Of a stretch of 64,000 nt of DNA, positions 39,105 to 45,987 are shown piece after piece. The stretch covers positions 124,001 to 188,000 of the forward strand of contig NZ_AUBW01000010.1 in assembly GCF_000429445.1 (NCBI RefSeq). Reading direction: 5' to 3'. Each line of letters begins with the position of its first letter. Positions within the stretch are counted from its first letter, which is position 1. The notes under the pieces were generated by a model. That model was not told where the DNA came from and made no database searches. It was given only the letters and a program-made list of their open reading frames with translations. This DNA comes from Algoriphagus terrigena DSM 22685. GTDB lineage: Bacteria > Bacteroidota > Bacteroidia > Cytophagales > Cyclobacteriaceae. The position numbers were made by a program, and so were the translations under genes.

Positions 39105-39467
39105 TCACTTTATCCCAAACTCTATCAACTCGAAGCGATTGCCCCAAGGATCTCTAAAAAAGCACCTGTCCCTTCCCTCAATCACAGAAGAAAAGGCAAC
39201 CTCTATTCCCTGCTTGGCCAAAAATACCTTTGCCTTGGCCAGCTCCCCTACTTCAAAGGCCGGATGTCTTCCCGAAATCCCTCCTGCGACGTCCTCTTCC
39301 CTGACATGCAGCTCCGCATCACCCATGGCGAACCACAGCGCGCCATTGGGATGCTCACCAGCGATTTCTTTTAGCTTGAGTCTCTCTGCATAAAACTCTC
39401 TTGCGGCCTCCCTTGAACCGGGAGGAATGCAGATCAGCACGTGGTCTATTCGTCTAAAATCTATCAC
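39105..39467 (-). CDS. VOC family protein (glyoxalase-like)
   Basis: 120 residues from a GTG at 39467; a TTG at 39527 would add 20 residues without conservation. One VOC module: FRRIDHVLICIPPGS, FAMGDAELHVREED, RHPAFEVGEL and DPWGNRFELIEFG. Metal ligands His/Glu at the usual places. Converges with the LON-domain gene 13 nt away. Reaction unknown. Confidence 0.75.
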   Translation of the reverse strand: MIDFRRIDHVLICIPPGSREAAREFYAERLKLKEIAGEHPNGALWFAMGDAELHVREEDVAGGISGRHPAFEVGELAKAKVFLAKQGIEVAFSSVIEGRDRCFFRDPWGNRFELIEFGIK

Positions 39468-39617
39468 GGGAACATGGATTAAAGGTGATGGGTGCTCAAA
39501 TCTAGATGACAATCTGCATCTTCCCAAGCGGTAATTCTTCCATAATATTTCTTGGCTTTTATGGTGTGTAGAATTTAGCCCCAGGCCATCTCTAAAAAAA
39601 ATAATGCCCTAAAACAC

Positions 39618-39642
39618 AAAAAGCAGACTGTTTCCAGTCTGT
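39618..39642 (-). terminator. tRNA-type terminator, repeat unit A
   Basis: GCAGACTG, TTTC loop, CAGTCTGT; one stem base differs from the copies at 39992 and 40365. Confidence 0.55.
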
Positions 39643-39647
39643 CATTG

Positions 39648-39721
39648 TGATCCCGTTGGGATTCGAACCCAGGACCCTCCCGATCAAAATCGGGATGCGC
39701 TACCAGCTGAGCTACAGCCCC
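39648..39721 (-). pseudogene. tRNA-Lys-derived pseudogene 1, anticodon arm replaced by palindrome
   Basis: 74-nt tRNA-like sequence. The D-arm and T-arm match tRNA-Lys, but the 5' acceptor strand GGGGCTG no longer matches the 3' strand CGGGATC, and positions 27-44 are the palindrome TCCCGAT-4 nt-ATCGGGA (39678-39695). There is no anticodon loop, so it cannot decode. Confidence 0.8.
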
Positions 39722-39963
39722 GATTCTTGGATTAACGATTCGATATATAGCCTTGATTTCTTCTTCTTGATTTCCAGTTCCCGCTTCTTTGCCGCAGGCA
39801 GGTCTAACATTTCCTCTCGGTAAACGAGCGCCCAAGGAACTCCGGATGCGGTAAATTTGGAATGGCCAATGGAATGCTCATACAGCCTGCGGCCAAGATC
39901 TGTGCAGGCGCCAACATAATACTTGGTCAGCTTCGAGGAATGTAAAATGTATATCCAGGCTAT
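39712..39963 (-). pseudogene. GIY-YIG nuclease, copy 1 (start codon changed to ATA)
   Basis: Same 83-residue frame as copy 2 (40086-40337) with three residue differences, but the initiator is ATA instead of ATG, so it is probably silent. The last codons and the TAG stop are formed by the first bases of the adjacent tRNA-like pseudogene. Confidence 0.7.
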
Positions 39964-39991
39964 CTCTAAAAAAAATAATGCCCTAAAATAC

Positions 39992-40016
39992 AAAAAGCAG
40001 ACTGTTTCCAGTCTGC
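39992..40016 (-). terminator. tRNA-type terminator, repeat unit B
   Basis: GCAGACTG, TTTC loop, CAGTCTGC followed by T5 on the minus strand. Confidence 0.7.
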
Positions 40017-40021
40017 CTTTG

Positions 40022-40095
40022 TGATCCCGCTGGGATTCGAACCCAGGACCCTCCCGATCAAAATCGGGATGCGCTACCAGCTGAGCTACAGCCCC
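40022..40095 (-). pseudogene. tRNA-Lys-derived pseudogene 2, anticodon arm replaced by palindrome
   Basis: 74 nt, nearly identical to pseudogene 1. The palindrome lies at 40052-40069, starting at tRNA position 27. The acceptor strands mismatch at two central pairs, and one D-stem base is changed (GCGC for GAGC). Confidence 0.8.
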
Positions 40096-40337
40096 GATTC
40101 TTGGATTAACGATTCGATATATAGCCTTGATTTCTTCTTCTTGATTTCCAGTTCCCGCTTCTTTGCCGCAGGCAGGTCTAACATTTCCTCTCGGTAAACG
40201 AGCGCCCAAGGAACTCCGGATGCGGTAAATTTGGAATGGCCAATGGAATGCTCATACAGCCTGCGGCCAAGATCTGTGCAGGCGCCAACATAATACTTGT
40301 TCAGCTTCGAGGAATGTAAAATGTATACCCAGGCCAT
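40086..40337 (-). CDS. Small GIY-YIG nuclease, copy 2 (intact)
   Basis: 83 residues. VYILHSSKLNKYYVGACTDLGRRLYEH carries the GIY/YIG-equivalent strands and the Arg of the active site, with Glu in LVYREEMLD; it is a compact single-domain member (YhbQ/UPF0213-like). The stop codon TAG and the last two codons overlap the first ten bases of tRNA pseudogene 2, so the gene is physically fused to a tRNA 5' end. The ATG follows the terminator of tRNA-Lys. It may be the mobilising or homing component of the repeat; otherwise function unknown. Confidence 0.8.
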   Translation of the reverse strand: MAWVYILHSSKLNKYYVGACTDLGRRLYEHSIGHSKFTASGVPWALVYREEMLDLPAAKKRELEIKKKKSRLYIESLIQESGL

Positions 40338-40364
40338 CTCTAAAAAAATAATGCCCTAAAATAC

Positions 40365-40389
40365 AAAAAGCAGACTGTTTCCAGTCTGC
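40365..40389 (-). terminator. Terminator of tRNA-Lys 1
   Basis: GCAGACTG, TTTC, CAGTCTGC then T5 on the minus strand, directly after the tRNA 3' end; the same hairpin is carried in both repeat units. Confidence 0.75.
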
Positions 40390-40394
40390 CTTTG

Positions 40395-40467
40395 TGATCC
40401 CGCTGGGATTCGAACCCAGGACCCATACATTAAAAGTGTATTGCTCTACCAGCTGAGCTACAGAATC
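40395..40467 (-). tRNA. tRNA-Lys (TTT), copy 1
   Basis: 73 nt. Acceptor GATTCTG/CGGGATC with two G-U pairs, anticodon arm ATACA-CTTTTAA-TGTAT (plus-strand 40425-40441), T-arm CTGGGTTCGAATCCCAG, discriminator A, CCA not encoded. Identical to copy 2 at 40935-41007. Confidence 0.93.
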
Positions 40468-40493
40468 AGATACTTTATGAAAACTTCTTTAAG

Positions 40494-40566
40494 CTTTCGC
40501 GATTGAACTCGAACTCAAGATCCTCCCGATCAAATCGGGATGCTCTACCAGCTGAGTTACAGAATC
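40494..40566 (-). pseudogene. tRNA-Lys pseudogene 3, anticodon arm replaced by palindrome
   Basis: 5' half GATTCTGTAACTCAGCTGGTAGAGC is close to tRNA-Lys; positions 27-43 are TCCCGAT-3 nt-ATCGGGA (40524-40540). The T-arm and 3' acceptor are decayed. It lies immediately upstream (in transcription) of the intact tRNA-Lys 1. The 3' boundary is approximate. Confidence 0.72.
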
Positions 40567-40580
40567 GGATACCTACAAAT

Positions 40581-40604
40581 AAAAAGCGGAACGTGATTCC
40601 GCTT
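40581..40604 (-). terminator. Terminator of tRNA-Arg
   Basis: AAGCGGAA, 5-nt loop, TTCCGCTT followed by T-run on the minus strand, 11 nt after the tRNA. Confidence 0.7.
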
Positions 40605-40614
40605 ATAATGAGTG

Positions 40615-40688
40615 TGATCCTGTCAGGACTCGAACCTGAAACCTACTGCTTAGAAGGCAGTTGCTCTATCCGGTTGAGCTACAGGACC
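40615..40688 (-). tRNA. tRNA-Arg (TCT)
   Basis: 74 nt. Acceptor GGTCCTG/CAGGATC, anticodon arm ACTGC-CTTCTAA-GCAGT with anticodon TCT, T-arm CAGGTTCGAGTCCTG, discriminator A. It has no pseudogene partner, unlike Lys and Pro in this array. Confidence 0.93.
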
Positions 40689-40714
40689 CGTTGACTATCT
40701 CTAGTCCAATAAAG

Positions 40715-40788
40715 TCGGGGTGGCAGGATTCGAACCTACGACCTCCACATCCCAAATGTGGCGCGATACCGGGCTACGCTACACCCCG
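40715..40788 (-). tRNA. tRNA-Pro (TGG)
   Basis: 74 nt. Acceptor CGGGGTG/CACCCCG, anticodon arm CCACA-TTTGGGA-TGTGG (plus-strand 40745-40761) with anticodon TGG, T-arm GTAGGTTCGAATCCTGC, discriminator A. Confidence 0.93.
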
Positions 40789-40822
40789 AAACTTTTTAAT
40801 AACTTTTTCAACCGACACGTTT

Positions 40823-40896
40823 GCCAATTGAGGGATTCGAAACTACGGCCTTCCCGATTCCTATCGGGACGAGATACCGGGCTACGCTACACCCCG
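40823..40896 (-). pseudogene. tRNA-Pro pseudogene, anticodon arm replaced by palindrome
   Basis: 5' half CGGGGTGTAGCGTAGCCCGG is identical to tRNA-Pro; the anticodon arm is TCCCGAT-4 nt-ATCGGGA (40852-40869), starting at the same offset from the 5' end (27 nt) as the arm of the real tRNA-Pro. The T-arm and 3' acceptor are decayed. It is directly upstream of the intact tRNA-Pro. The 3' boundary is approximate. Confidence 0.72.
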
Positions 40897-40934
40897 AAAC
40901 TTTCTACTATTTAACTCCTTGCGAGTTAATTTTG

Positions 40935-41007
40935 TGATCCCGCTGGGATTCGAACCCAGGACCCATACATTAAAAGTGTATTGCTCTACCAGCTGAGCTA
41001 CAGAATC
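40935..41007 (-). tRNA. tRNA-Lys (TTT), copy 2
   Basis: Sequence identical to copy 1 across 73 nt; anticodon TTT. No terminator hairpin was seen directly after it; it is followed by the Pro pseudogene in the direction of transcription. Confidence 0.93.
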
Positions 41008-41035
41008 TACTATTTTATCAGAAAGCAACTTTTCG

Positions 41036-41108
41036 CTTTCGCCATGAACTCAAACCCAGAACCCTCCCGATCAAAATCGGGATGCTCTACCAGCTGAGCT
41101 ACAGAATC
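41036..41108 (-). pseudogene. tRNA-Lys pseudogene 4, anticodon arm replaced by palindrome
   Basis: 5' half identical to tRNA-Lys through position 26, then TCCCGAT-4 nt-ATCGGGA (41065-41082). The T-arm is damaged (TTTGAGTTCATG for TTCGAATCCCAG). First element of the array in the transcription direction and directly upstream of tRNA-Lys 2. The stretch 41109-41238 has no gene and should hold the array promoter. Confidence 0.75.
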
Positions 41109-41238
41109 TACTATTGTGAAAAGACTACTTTTAGCCTCGTTTTTCTACTTCTTAAATCTTCCAAATTGACTCTCTAGCCTTGCTTTTTGCCAGATCATTG
41201 CCGTAATTGGACTGCAAATTTATGACTCTGATTTCTAA

Positions 41239-41964
41239 ATGCCAAGCCTCAAATCAATCTTTCTAGCAAAACTTTCTATATTTTTTCTCCTGTTTCTACA
41301 AAGTATTCATTGTCAGGCGAATGTACCGCAGCTTTTGGTAGCAGATTCTTTGTTTCAGCAGAGAAGCTATCAGGAAGCCATGGCGATTTACCAGACAAAC
41401 TACCAATCGGGCATCTATTCCCCCTCGATGCTACTCAAAATGGCCTTCATCTCAGAAGGCATCGGAGACAAGGAAAATGCCACGCTCTACCTGAGCAAGT
41501 ACTATGACCTAAGTCCCAATCCTCAGACTATCACCAAGATCAAAAGCCTGACAGGACAATCCGAATTGGTGGGATATGAGGTGAGCGACGGAATGAGATT
41601 TATCCTCTTCTTGGTAGAGTTCCGGGAAGTCATCGTAGGGGCACTGACCCTGATCCTGATCATTTCCCTGATCTTCCTTTGGTCCAAAGGTAACAAGCTC
41701 ACCGAGGCCAGGTTTTATTGGCCTTCAGTAATACTGATTACCTTGATATTTGCGACCAACAACTTCCTCAAAGCCCAAAACGCAGCCTTGGTAACCAAGA
41801 GCCCTACACTGATCGTATCAGAGCCCAGCGCAGGCGGTGAGTTGATCGATCTGGTGGAGCCCGGACACCGGGTAAAAATCAAGGCTTCCAAGGACATCTG
41901 GTATGAAGTCGAGTGGAAAGAAAAAATCGCTTATATCCGAAAAGACAACGTCACCCGGTTGTAA
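41239..41964 (+). CDS. BatE-like TPR and SH3 membrane protein
   Basis: 241 residues: a signal peptide (about 1-27), a short TPR-like region (about 33-95, FQQRSYQEAMAIYQTNYQ), two transmembrane helices near residues 130-155 and 160-178, and a C-terminal SH3-like domain (LIVSEPSAGGELIDLVEPGHRVKI … WYEVEWKEKIAYIRKDNV). This domain order matches BatE of the Bacteroidota aerotolerance loci, but no other bat genes are adjacent. Terminated at 42004-42038. Confidence 0.75.
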   Translation: MPSLKSIFLAKLSIFFLLFLQSIHCQANVPQLLVADSLFQQRSYQEAMAIYQTNYQSGIYSPSMLLKMAFISEGIGDKENATLYLSKYYDLSPNPQTITKIKSLTGQSELVGYEVSDGMRFILFLVEFREVIVGALTLILIISLIFLWSKGNKLTEARFYWPSVILITLIFATNNFLKAQNAALVTKSPTLIVSEPSAGGELIDLVEPGHRVKIKASKDIWYEVEWKEKIAYIRKDNVTRL

Positions 41965-42003
41965 AAATTCTCCGCCGAAGAATTGACGGCTGGGTCAGAG
42001 ACG

Positions 42004-42038
42004 AAAAAGCCCTGAATTTTTGATGATTCAGGGCTTTT
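42004..42038. terminator. Bidirectional terminator between the BatE-like and DUF1080 genes
   Basis: AAAAAGCCCTGAA, 10-nt loop, TTCAGGGCTTTT; sits between the convergent stops. Confidence 0.85.
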
Positions 42039-42042
42039 CGAT

Positions 42043-42783
42043 TTACAACTTCTTGATGACTATGTTTCGGTAGTGAACCACGTCTCCATGATCCTGAAGG
42101 GCAATTTTCCCCTTCTTATATTTCCCAAAACCCGGCATGTCTTTAAACTTGCTGTCGGCAACGAGCGCCTCCCACTCGGGTGTCCACAGCGTGGTGGAAA
42201 CCACCGTGACCCCGTTGAGGATCAAGTCCAGTTTACCTTGATTGACGATCACCTCAGCCTGATTCCATTCTCCGACAGGCTTCACGGTCTCTTGGCTACT
42301 TACGATCAAATCATACAAATCCCCAGCTCTGTGGCTGACAATTTTAGCGTCCGGGTGGCCGTCGTTGTCCAGCACCTGCATCTCAAGGCCTGTATTGTAC
42401 GTGTTTTCAAATTCCGGAGATTCGTGCACCAGGAAGATGATCCCGCTGTTTCCGTTTGGAGAGATTTTCCATTCGGTTTTGAAGTGGAAGTTTTCAAATT
42501 CCTCATTGGTCACGATGTCCCCACCATCTCCGTCCTGCCAGGATTCTTTGTTGGCCGCGTCAAGATAGAGTTCTCCATTCTCAACCTTCCAGCCTTTACC
42601 CGCTTCTCCTCCGCCGTACTTAGACCAGCCGTTTAACGTCTGTCCATCGAAAAGCGGAATCCATTCCTCCATAGGCGCCGCGACAGCCACAGTGTCTTCA
42701 GTGGTGGTTTCTTCTGTTTTAGGGGCGGAGCAAGCCGCGAGAAGTCCCGCAGCCGCCAAGGTCGCCAAATAGCTCTTTTTCAT
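42043..42783 (-). CDS. DUF1080 (3-keto-disaccharide hydrolase/lyase type) lipoprotein
   Basis: 246 residues. Signal with lipobox LLAAC near residue 18, followed by an acidic/Thr-rich linker and a concanavalin-like domain: WIPLFDGQTLNGWSKYGG, FHFKTEWKISPNGNSGIIFLVHES and YNTGLEMQVLDNDGHPDAK are DUF1080 hallmarks. Members of this family cleave 3-keto-glycosides made by a partner dehydrogenase. Here it is the last gene of the minus-strand arm that also has two cytochromes, an isomerase and a Gfo/Idh/MocA enzyme, and it faces the GMC oxidoreductase arm, which fits that chemistry. Confidence 0.88.
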   Translation of the reverse strand: MKKSYLATLAAAGLLAACSAPKTEETTTEDTVAVAAPMEEWIPLFDGQTLNGWSKYGGGEAGKGWKVENGELYLDAANKESWQDGDGGDIVTNEEFENFHFKTEWKISPNGNSGIIFLVHESPEFENTYNTGLEMQVLDNDGHPDAKIVSHRAGDLYDLIVSSQETVKPVGEWNQAEVIVNQGKLDLILNGVTVVSTTLWTPEWEALVADSKFKDMPGFGKYKKGKIALQDHGDVVHYRNIVIKKL

Positions 42784-42786
42784 AGT

Positions 42787-43206
42787 TTACTTTTTAAGAA
42801 GCAAGATGTAACGAACCATGTCTTTAGCATCTTCTTCGCTGAGAGCTGGATGTGGAGACATCATCACTTCACCCCAGACACCGGCACCGCCTGCTATTAC
42901 TTTCTGAGCGAGCATGTTTACGTTTTCTTCTGTGTTTTCATACTTGGCAGCCACTTCAGCATAGGATGGGCCGATGATTTTCCGATCCACCATGTGGCAA
43001 GTCATACAGTCAGATCCTTTTACCTTTTCGACCCCCTTGATGTAAATAGGATCGTCCTTGTATTTGTCTTCCAGACTGATCTCCGGAGCAGGTGCCGCAG
43101 CTTCAGGAGCGGCTGTCTCAGTTACCGTTTCAGTGGCTTTCTCTCCACCGCCGCATGCAAAAGCAAGGCCTGCAACTATCCCGAATACTAAAATTTGTTT
43201 TTTCAT
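42787..43206 (-). CDS. Class I cytochrome c, lipoprotein
   Basis: 139 residues: lipobox LAFAC near residue 18, a Glu/Ala/Pro/Thr-rich linker (about 20-48) and a single haem domain with CMTCH near residue 68 and the distal Met in EVMMSPHP. Only 3 nt before the DUF1080 gene. Likely electron acceptor for the periplasmic sugar dehydrogenase at 48376-50631. Confidence 0.92.
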   Translation of the reverse strand: MKKQILVFGIVAGLAFACGGGEKATETVTETAAPEAAAPAPEISLEDKYKDDPIYIKGVEKVKGSDCMTCHMVDRKIIGPSYAEVAAKYENTEENVNMLAQKVIAGGAGVWGEVMMSPHPALSEEDAKDMVRYILLLKK

Positions 43207-43237
43207 TTGTTCGTTTCTAGGTTTTTTACTTTGTTTT

Positions 43238-43690
43238 TTATTTCAATTGAAGAATGTAAGCCACCATGGCTTTGGCGTCTTTTACAGAAAGACCTGCGTG
43301 AGGAGGCATTGCATAATCACCCCATACACCCGAGCCGCCTTCGATCACTTTGGCAGCAAGCTTGTCGATGTTTTCTGCGTTGTTCTCGTATTCCATTGCG
43401 ATATCAATCAACGGCGGACCGATGATTTTCTCTTCCTTAGCGTGACAGGACGAACAATCAGATCCTTCCATTTTCGTAAATCCAACTTCGACGATTTCTT
43501 CTGGACTGTAATCGGTCTCTACCTCAGCGACAGGCTCAGGGGCTTTCTCAGCAGGGGGACTTGACGGAACCGGCGCTACGGCTTCAGTCGGCACCGAAGT
43601 AGTCTCAGAGGCTTTCTCACCACCTCCACAGGCTGTGCTTAGACCCAGCAGTGTTAATGCAAATAGGTTAATAGGTTTTGTGATTTTCAT
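43238..43690 (-). CDS. Class I cytochrome c, lipoprotein
   Basis: 150 residues from the ATG at 43690 (MKITKPINLF); ten extra codons upstream do not improve the signal. Lipobox LSTAC, a Pro/Glu-rich linker, haem motif CSSCH and Met in DYAMPPHAGLS. A paralogue of the next gene downstream (same layout and domain). Part of the minus-strand arm of the 3-keto-glycoside cluster. Confidence 0.92.
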   Translation of the reverse strand: MKITKPINLFALTLLGLSTACGGGEKASETTSVPTEAVAPVPSSPPAEKAPEPVAEVETDYSPEEIVEVGFTKMEGSDCSSCHAKEEKIIGPPLIDIAMEYENNAENIDKLAAKVIEGGSGVWGDYAMPPHAGLSVKDAKAMVAYILQLK

Positions 43691-43732
43691 AGGTTTAAAC
43701 TCATTATATACTATACTCAAAATATACTCAAC

Positions 43733-44785
43733 TCAAATGCCCAAAATCTTTCGGTTGAATGCCTCGTCTGCGCCTGTGCCAGCGAAATCGTCAAAAGCTT
43801 TTTCAGTGACCCTGATAATGTGACTATCAATAAACGGCGCTCCCTCGGCGGCACCTTGCTCCGGATGCTTGATCGCGCATTCCCACTCCAAGACTGCCCA
43901 TCCGCTGTAATTGTACTGCGAAAGTTTGCTAAATATTCCTGCAAAATCAACCTGCCCGTCTCCCAAAGATCTGAATCGGCCTGCGCGCTCGACCCAGCCC
44001 TGGTATCCGCCATACACTCCCTGCTTGCCGGTAGGGTTGAATTCGGCATCTTTCACATGGAACATCTTGATTCGCTCGTGATAGAAGTCAATGAACTGGA
44101 GGTAGTCCAAACACTGTAATACAAAGTGGCTTGGGTCGTACAGGATGTTGGCACGCTTGTGTCCGCCGACTTTGTCCAAGAACATCTCGAAAGTGATGCC
44201 ATCGTGCAGGTCTTCGCCCGGATGCAGTTCATAACATACATCAACGCCGTAAGTATCGAATTCATTGAGGATAGGTAGCCATCTTTTTGCAAGTTCGCCA
44301 AATCCGGTATCAACCAATCCGGCAGGACGCTGTGGCCAAGGATATACAGTATGCCACATCAACGCGCCGGAAAACGTCGCGTGAGCTGTCAATCCAAGAT
44401 TTGCAGAAGCCTTGGCCCCGTATTTCAATTGCTGGGTAGCCCACTCCGATTTTCCTTTCAGGTCGCCTTTTAAGTTTGCCGGAGCAAAGCCGTCGAACAG
44501 CTCGTTGTAGGCTGGATGCACCGCTACCAGCTGACCTTGGAGGTGGGTAGAAAGTTCGGTGATCTCCATCCCCGCATCAGCCACGATTCCTTTGATCTCG
44601 TCTGCATAAGTTTTGCTTTCGGCAGCTTTTTGCAAATCAATCATTCTCGCATCCCAGCTCGGAATCTGGATTCCTTTGTATCCCAAATCAGCCATGTACT
44701 GGCTGATGTTTTTCAGATTGTTGAACGGTGCTTTGTCATCGGCGAATTGCGCCAAAAAGATTGCAGGGCCTTTGATAGTTTTCAT
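43733..44785 (-). CDS. Sugar phosphate isomerase/epimerase (xylose-isomerase-like TIM barrel)
   Basis: 350 residues without a signal peptide, so cytoplasmic. Barrel motifs include YKGIQIPSWDARMIDL, YELHPGEDLHDG (Glu metal ligand), ILYDPSHFVLQ (Asp/His) and AVLEWECA (Glu). It would act on a keto-sugar or inositol-like compound after uptake. 32 nt downstream of the Gfo/Idh/MocA gene. Confidence 0.88.
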   Translation of the reverse strand: MKTIKGPAIFLAQFADDKAPFNNLKNISQYMADLGYKGIQIPSWDARMIDLQKAAESKTYADEIKGIVADAGMEITELSTHLQGQLVAVHPAYNELFDGFAPANLKGDLKGKSEWATQQLKYGAKASANLGLTAHATFSGALMWHTVYPWPQRPAGLVDTGFGELAKRWLPILNEFDTYGVDVCYELHPGEDLHDGITFEMFLDKVGGHKRANILYDPSHFVLQCLDYLQFIDFYHERIKMFHVKDAEFNPTGKQGVYGGYQGWVERAGRFRSLGDGQVDFAGIFSKLSQYNYSGWAVLEWECAIKHPEQGAAEGAPFIDSHIIRVTEKAFDDFAGTGADEAFNRKILGI

Positions 44786-44817
44786 ATGTTATTCATGTGG
44801 GTTTGAGTATGCAAAAA

Positions 44818-45987
44818 TTATTTTTCTACGATAAAGGGAGTCCACTTCGTATCGGACTTAGTGCTGGCAAGAACGTGGTCGATGAAAGCCATCCCCCGTA
44901 TGCCGTCTTCAATGCCTGGGTAATCTTCCCATTCCCATTTTGGAGTTTGTCCTGCTCGGTCGGCATAGATACAGCGGGCAAAATTGCGGTATAAGTTACC
45001 AAAAGCCTCCACGTATCCTTCTGGATGGCCTGCCGGAGTCCTGGTGTTTTCCTGCGCCAAAGATCCCAAATATCCCGTACCGGCTCTATAGACTCTCGCC
45101 GGCTCGCCTGGAAAACGGACAGTAAGGGAGTTATTTAACTCCTGCTCCCACTCCAGACCGCCTTTTTCTCCATAAACTCTCACCTTGAGATTGTTTTCGC
45201 AACCAGTATCCGTCTGAGAAGCCATCAATACGCCTGAAGCTCCGTTTTCGAAACGAAGCAAAACCACGCCGTCGTCATCGATCGGACGACCGTCGATCTT
45301 GATATATAAGTCTGCGCAGAGCTGGGACACTTTTTCACCAGTAATATATTCCGCCATGTGAAAAGCATGCGTGCCGATATCTCCCATACATCCAGCCAAG
45401 CCGTTTCGCGCGGGATCGGTACGCCACTCGGCTTGCTTGTTGTTTTCTGTCTCCAAAAGCTTGTAAAGCCACCCTTGTGGATACTCGACGTAGACTTTGC
45501 GCACCTTTCCGATCTCCCCGTCAGCAATCATCTGCCTCGCTTGCTTGATCATCGGGTAGCCCGAGTAAGTATGAGTGAGCAAAAAGCGTCTGTCTGAGCC
45601 CTTCACGGCATGATACAGGTCTTTTGCCTCCTTGTAATTCAGAGTCAGGGGCTTGTCGAGCGCCACGTGAAAGCCGTATTTCAAAGCCTTCACCGTCGGA
45701 TCAAAATGAACATTATTTGGCGTCACGATGGCCACCACATCCATTCGCTCTCCCTCGGGCAGCAGGGATTCTTTCTCGTACATCTCGTCGTAAGAGCCAT
45801 AGACTCTCGCAGGGTCGAGCATGAGCTCTTCACCGCGTTGTTTGGATTTGGCAGGATTGGAGCTGAATGCACCGCAAACCAGTTCGAACATTCCGTCCAT
45901 CAGGGCACCATTCAGGTGAATCGCTCCGATAAAGGAACCCGGCCCTCCGCCGATGAGTCCGAGTTTCAATTTTTTAGCTGTTGACAT
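44818..45987 (-). CDS. Gfo/Idh/MocA family NAD(P)-dependent oxidoreductase
   Basis: 389 residues. Rossmann motif LGLIGGGPGSFIGAIH at the N-terminus, the family motif VALDKPLTLNYKEAKDL (usually EKP, here DKP) and the C-terminal catalytic half with CMGDIGTHAFHMAEYITG (Asp/His pair). No signal peptide. First gene of the minus-strand arm. Would reduce or oxidise a keto-sugar in the cytoplasm. Confidence 0.92.
   Translation of the reverse strand: MSTAKKLKLGLIGGGPGSFIGAIHLNGALMDGMFELVCGAFSSNPAKSKQRGEELMLDPARVYGSYDEMYEKESLLPEGERMDVVAIVTPNNVHFDPTVKALKYGFHVALDKPLTLNYKEAKDLYHAVKGSDRRFLLTHTYSGYPMIKQARQMIADGEIGKVRKVYVEYPQGWLYKLLETENNKQAEWRTDPARNGLAGCMGDIGTHAFHMAEYITGEKVSQLCADLYIKIDGRPIDDDGVVLLRFENGASGVLMASQTDTGCENNLKVRVYGEKGGLEWEQELNNSLTVRFPGEPARVYRAGTGYLGSLAQENTRTPAGHPEGYVEAFGNLYRNFARCIYADRAGQTPKWEWEDYPGIEDGIRGMAFIDHVLASTKSDTKWTPFIVEK

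Larger units (their letters stand above)
39581..39954 (-). repeat. 374-bp tandem repeat, unit A
   Basis: First of two full copies with a 374-nt period. On the minus strand each unit holds a GIY-YIG ORF, a tRNA-like pseudogene and a terminator hairpin. Unit B (39955-40328) differs at about seven positions by eye. A partial third copy (40329-40424) runs from the GIY-YIG start through the terminator into the T-arm half of a real tRNA-Lys. Confidence 0.9.
39955..40328 (-). repeat. 374-bp tandem repeat, unit B
   Basis: Second full copy; contains part of the intact GIY-YIG ORF, pseudogene 2 and a terminator. The near identity of the copies points to recent duplication. Confidence 0.9.

Noticed and set aside
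39575..39835. An 86-codon minus-strand frame in the repeat
   Set aside because: It reads through pseudogene 1 and the terminator; a shadow of the repeat, not a gene.
39712..40209. A 165-codon minus-strand frame joining tRNA pseudogene 2 and GIY-YIG copy 1
   Set aside because: The N-terminal half is a translation through tRNA-like sequence and the neighbouring copy out of frame; only the last 83 codons match the GIY-YIG protein.
40503..40914. Two plus-strand frames of about 63 codons inside the tRNA array
   Set aside because: They are antisense to tRNA-Arg, tRNA-Pro and pseudogenes.
39581..41108. CRISPR-like array
   Set aside because: The repeated units are tRNAs and tRNA-derived sequences with unequal spacing and no unique spacers; no cas genes nearby.
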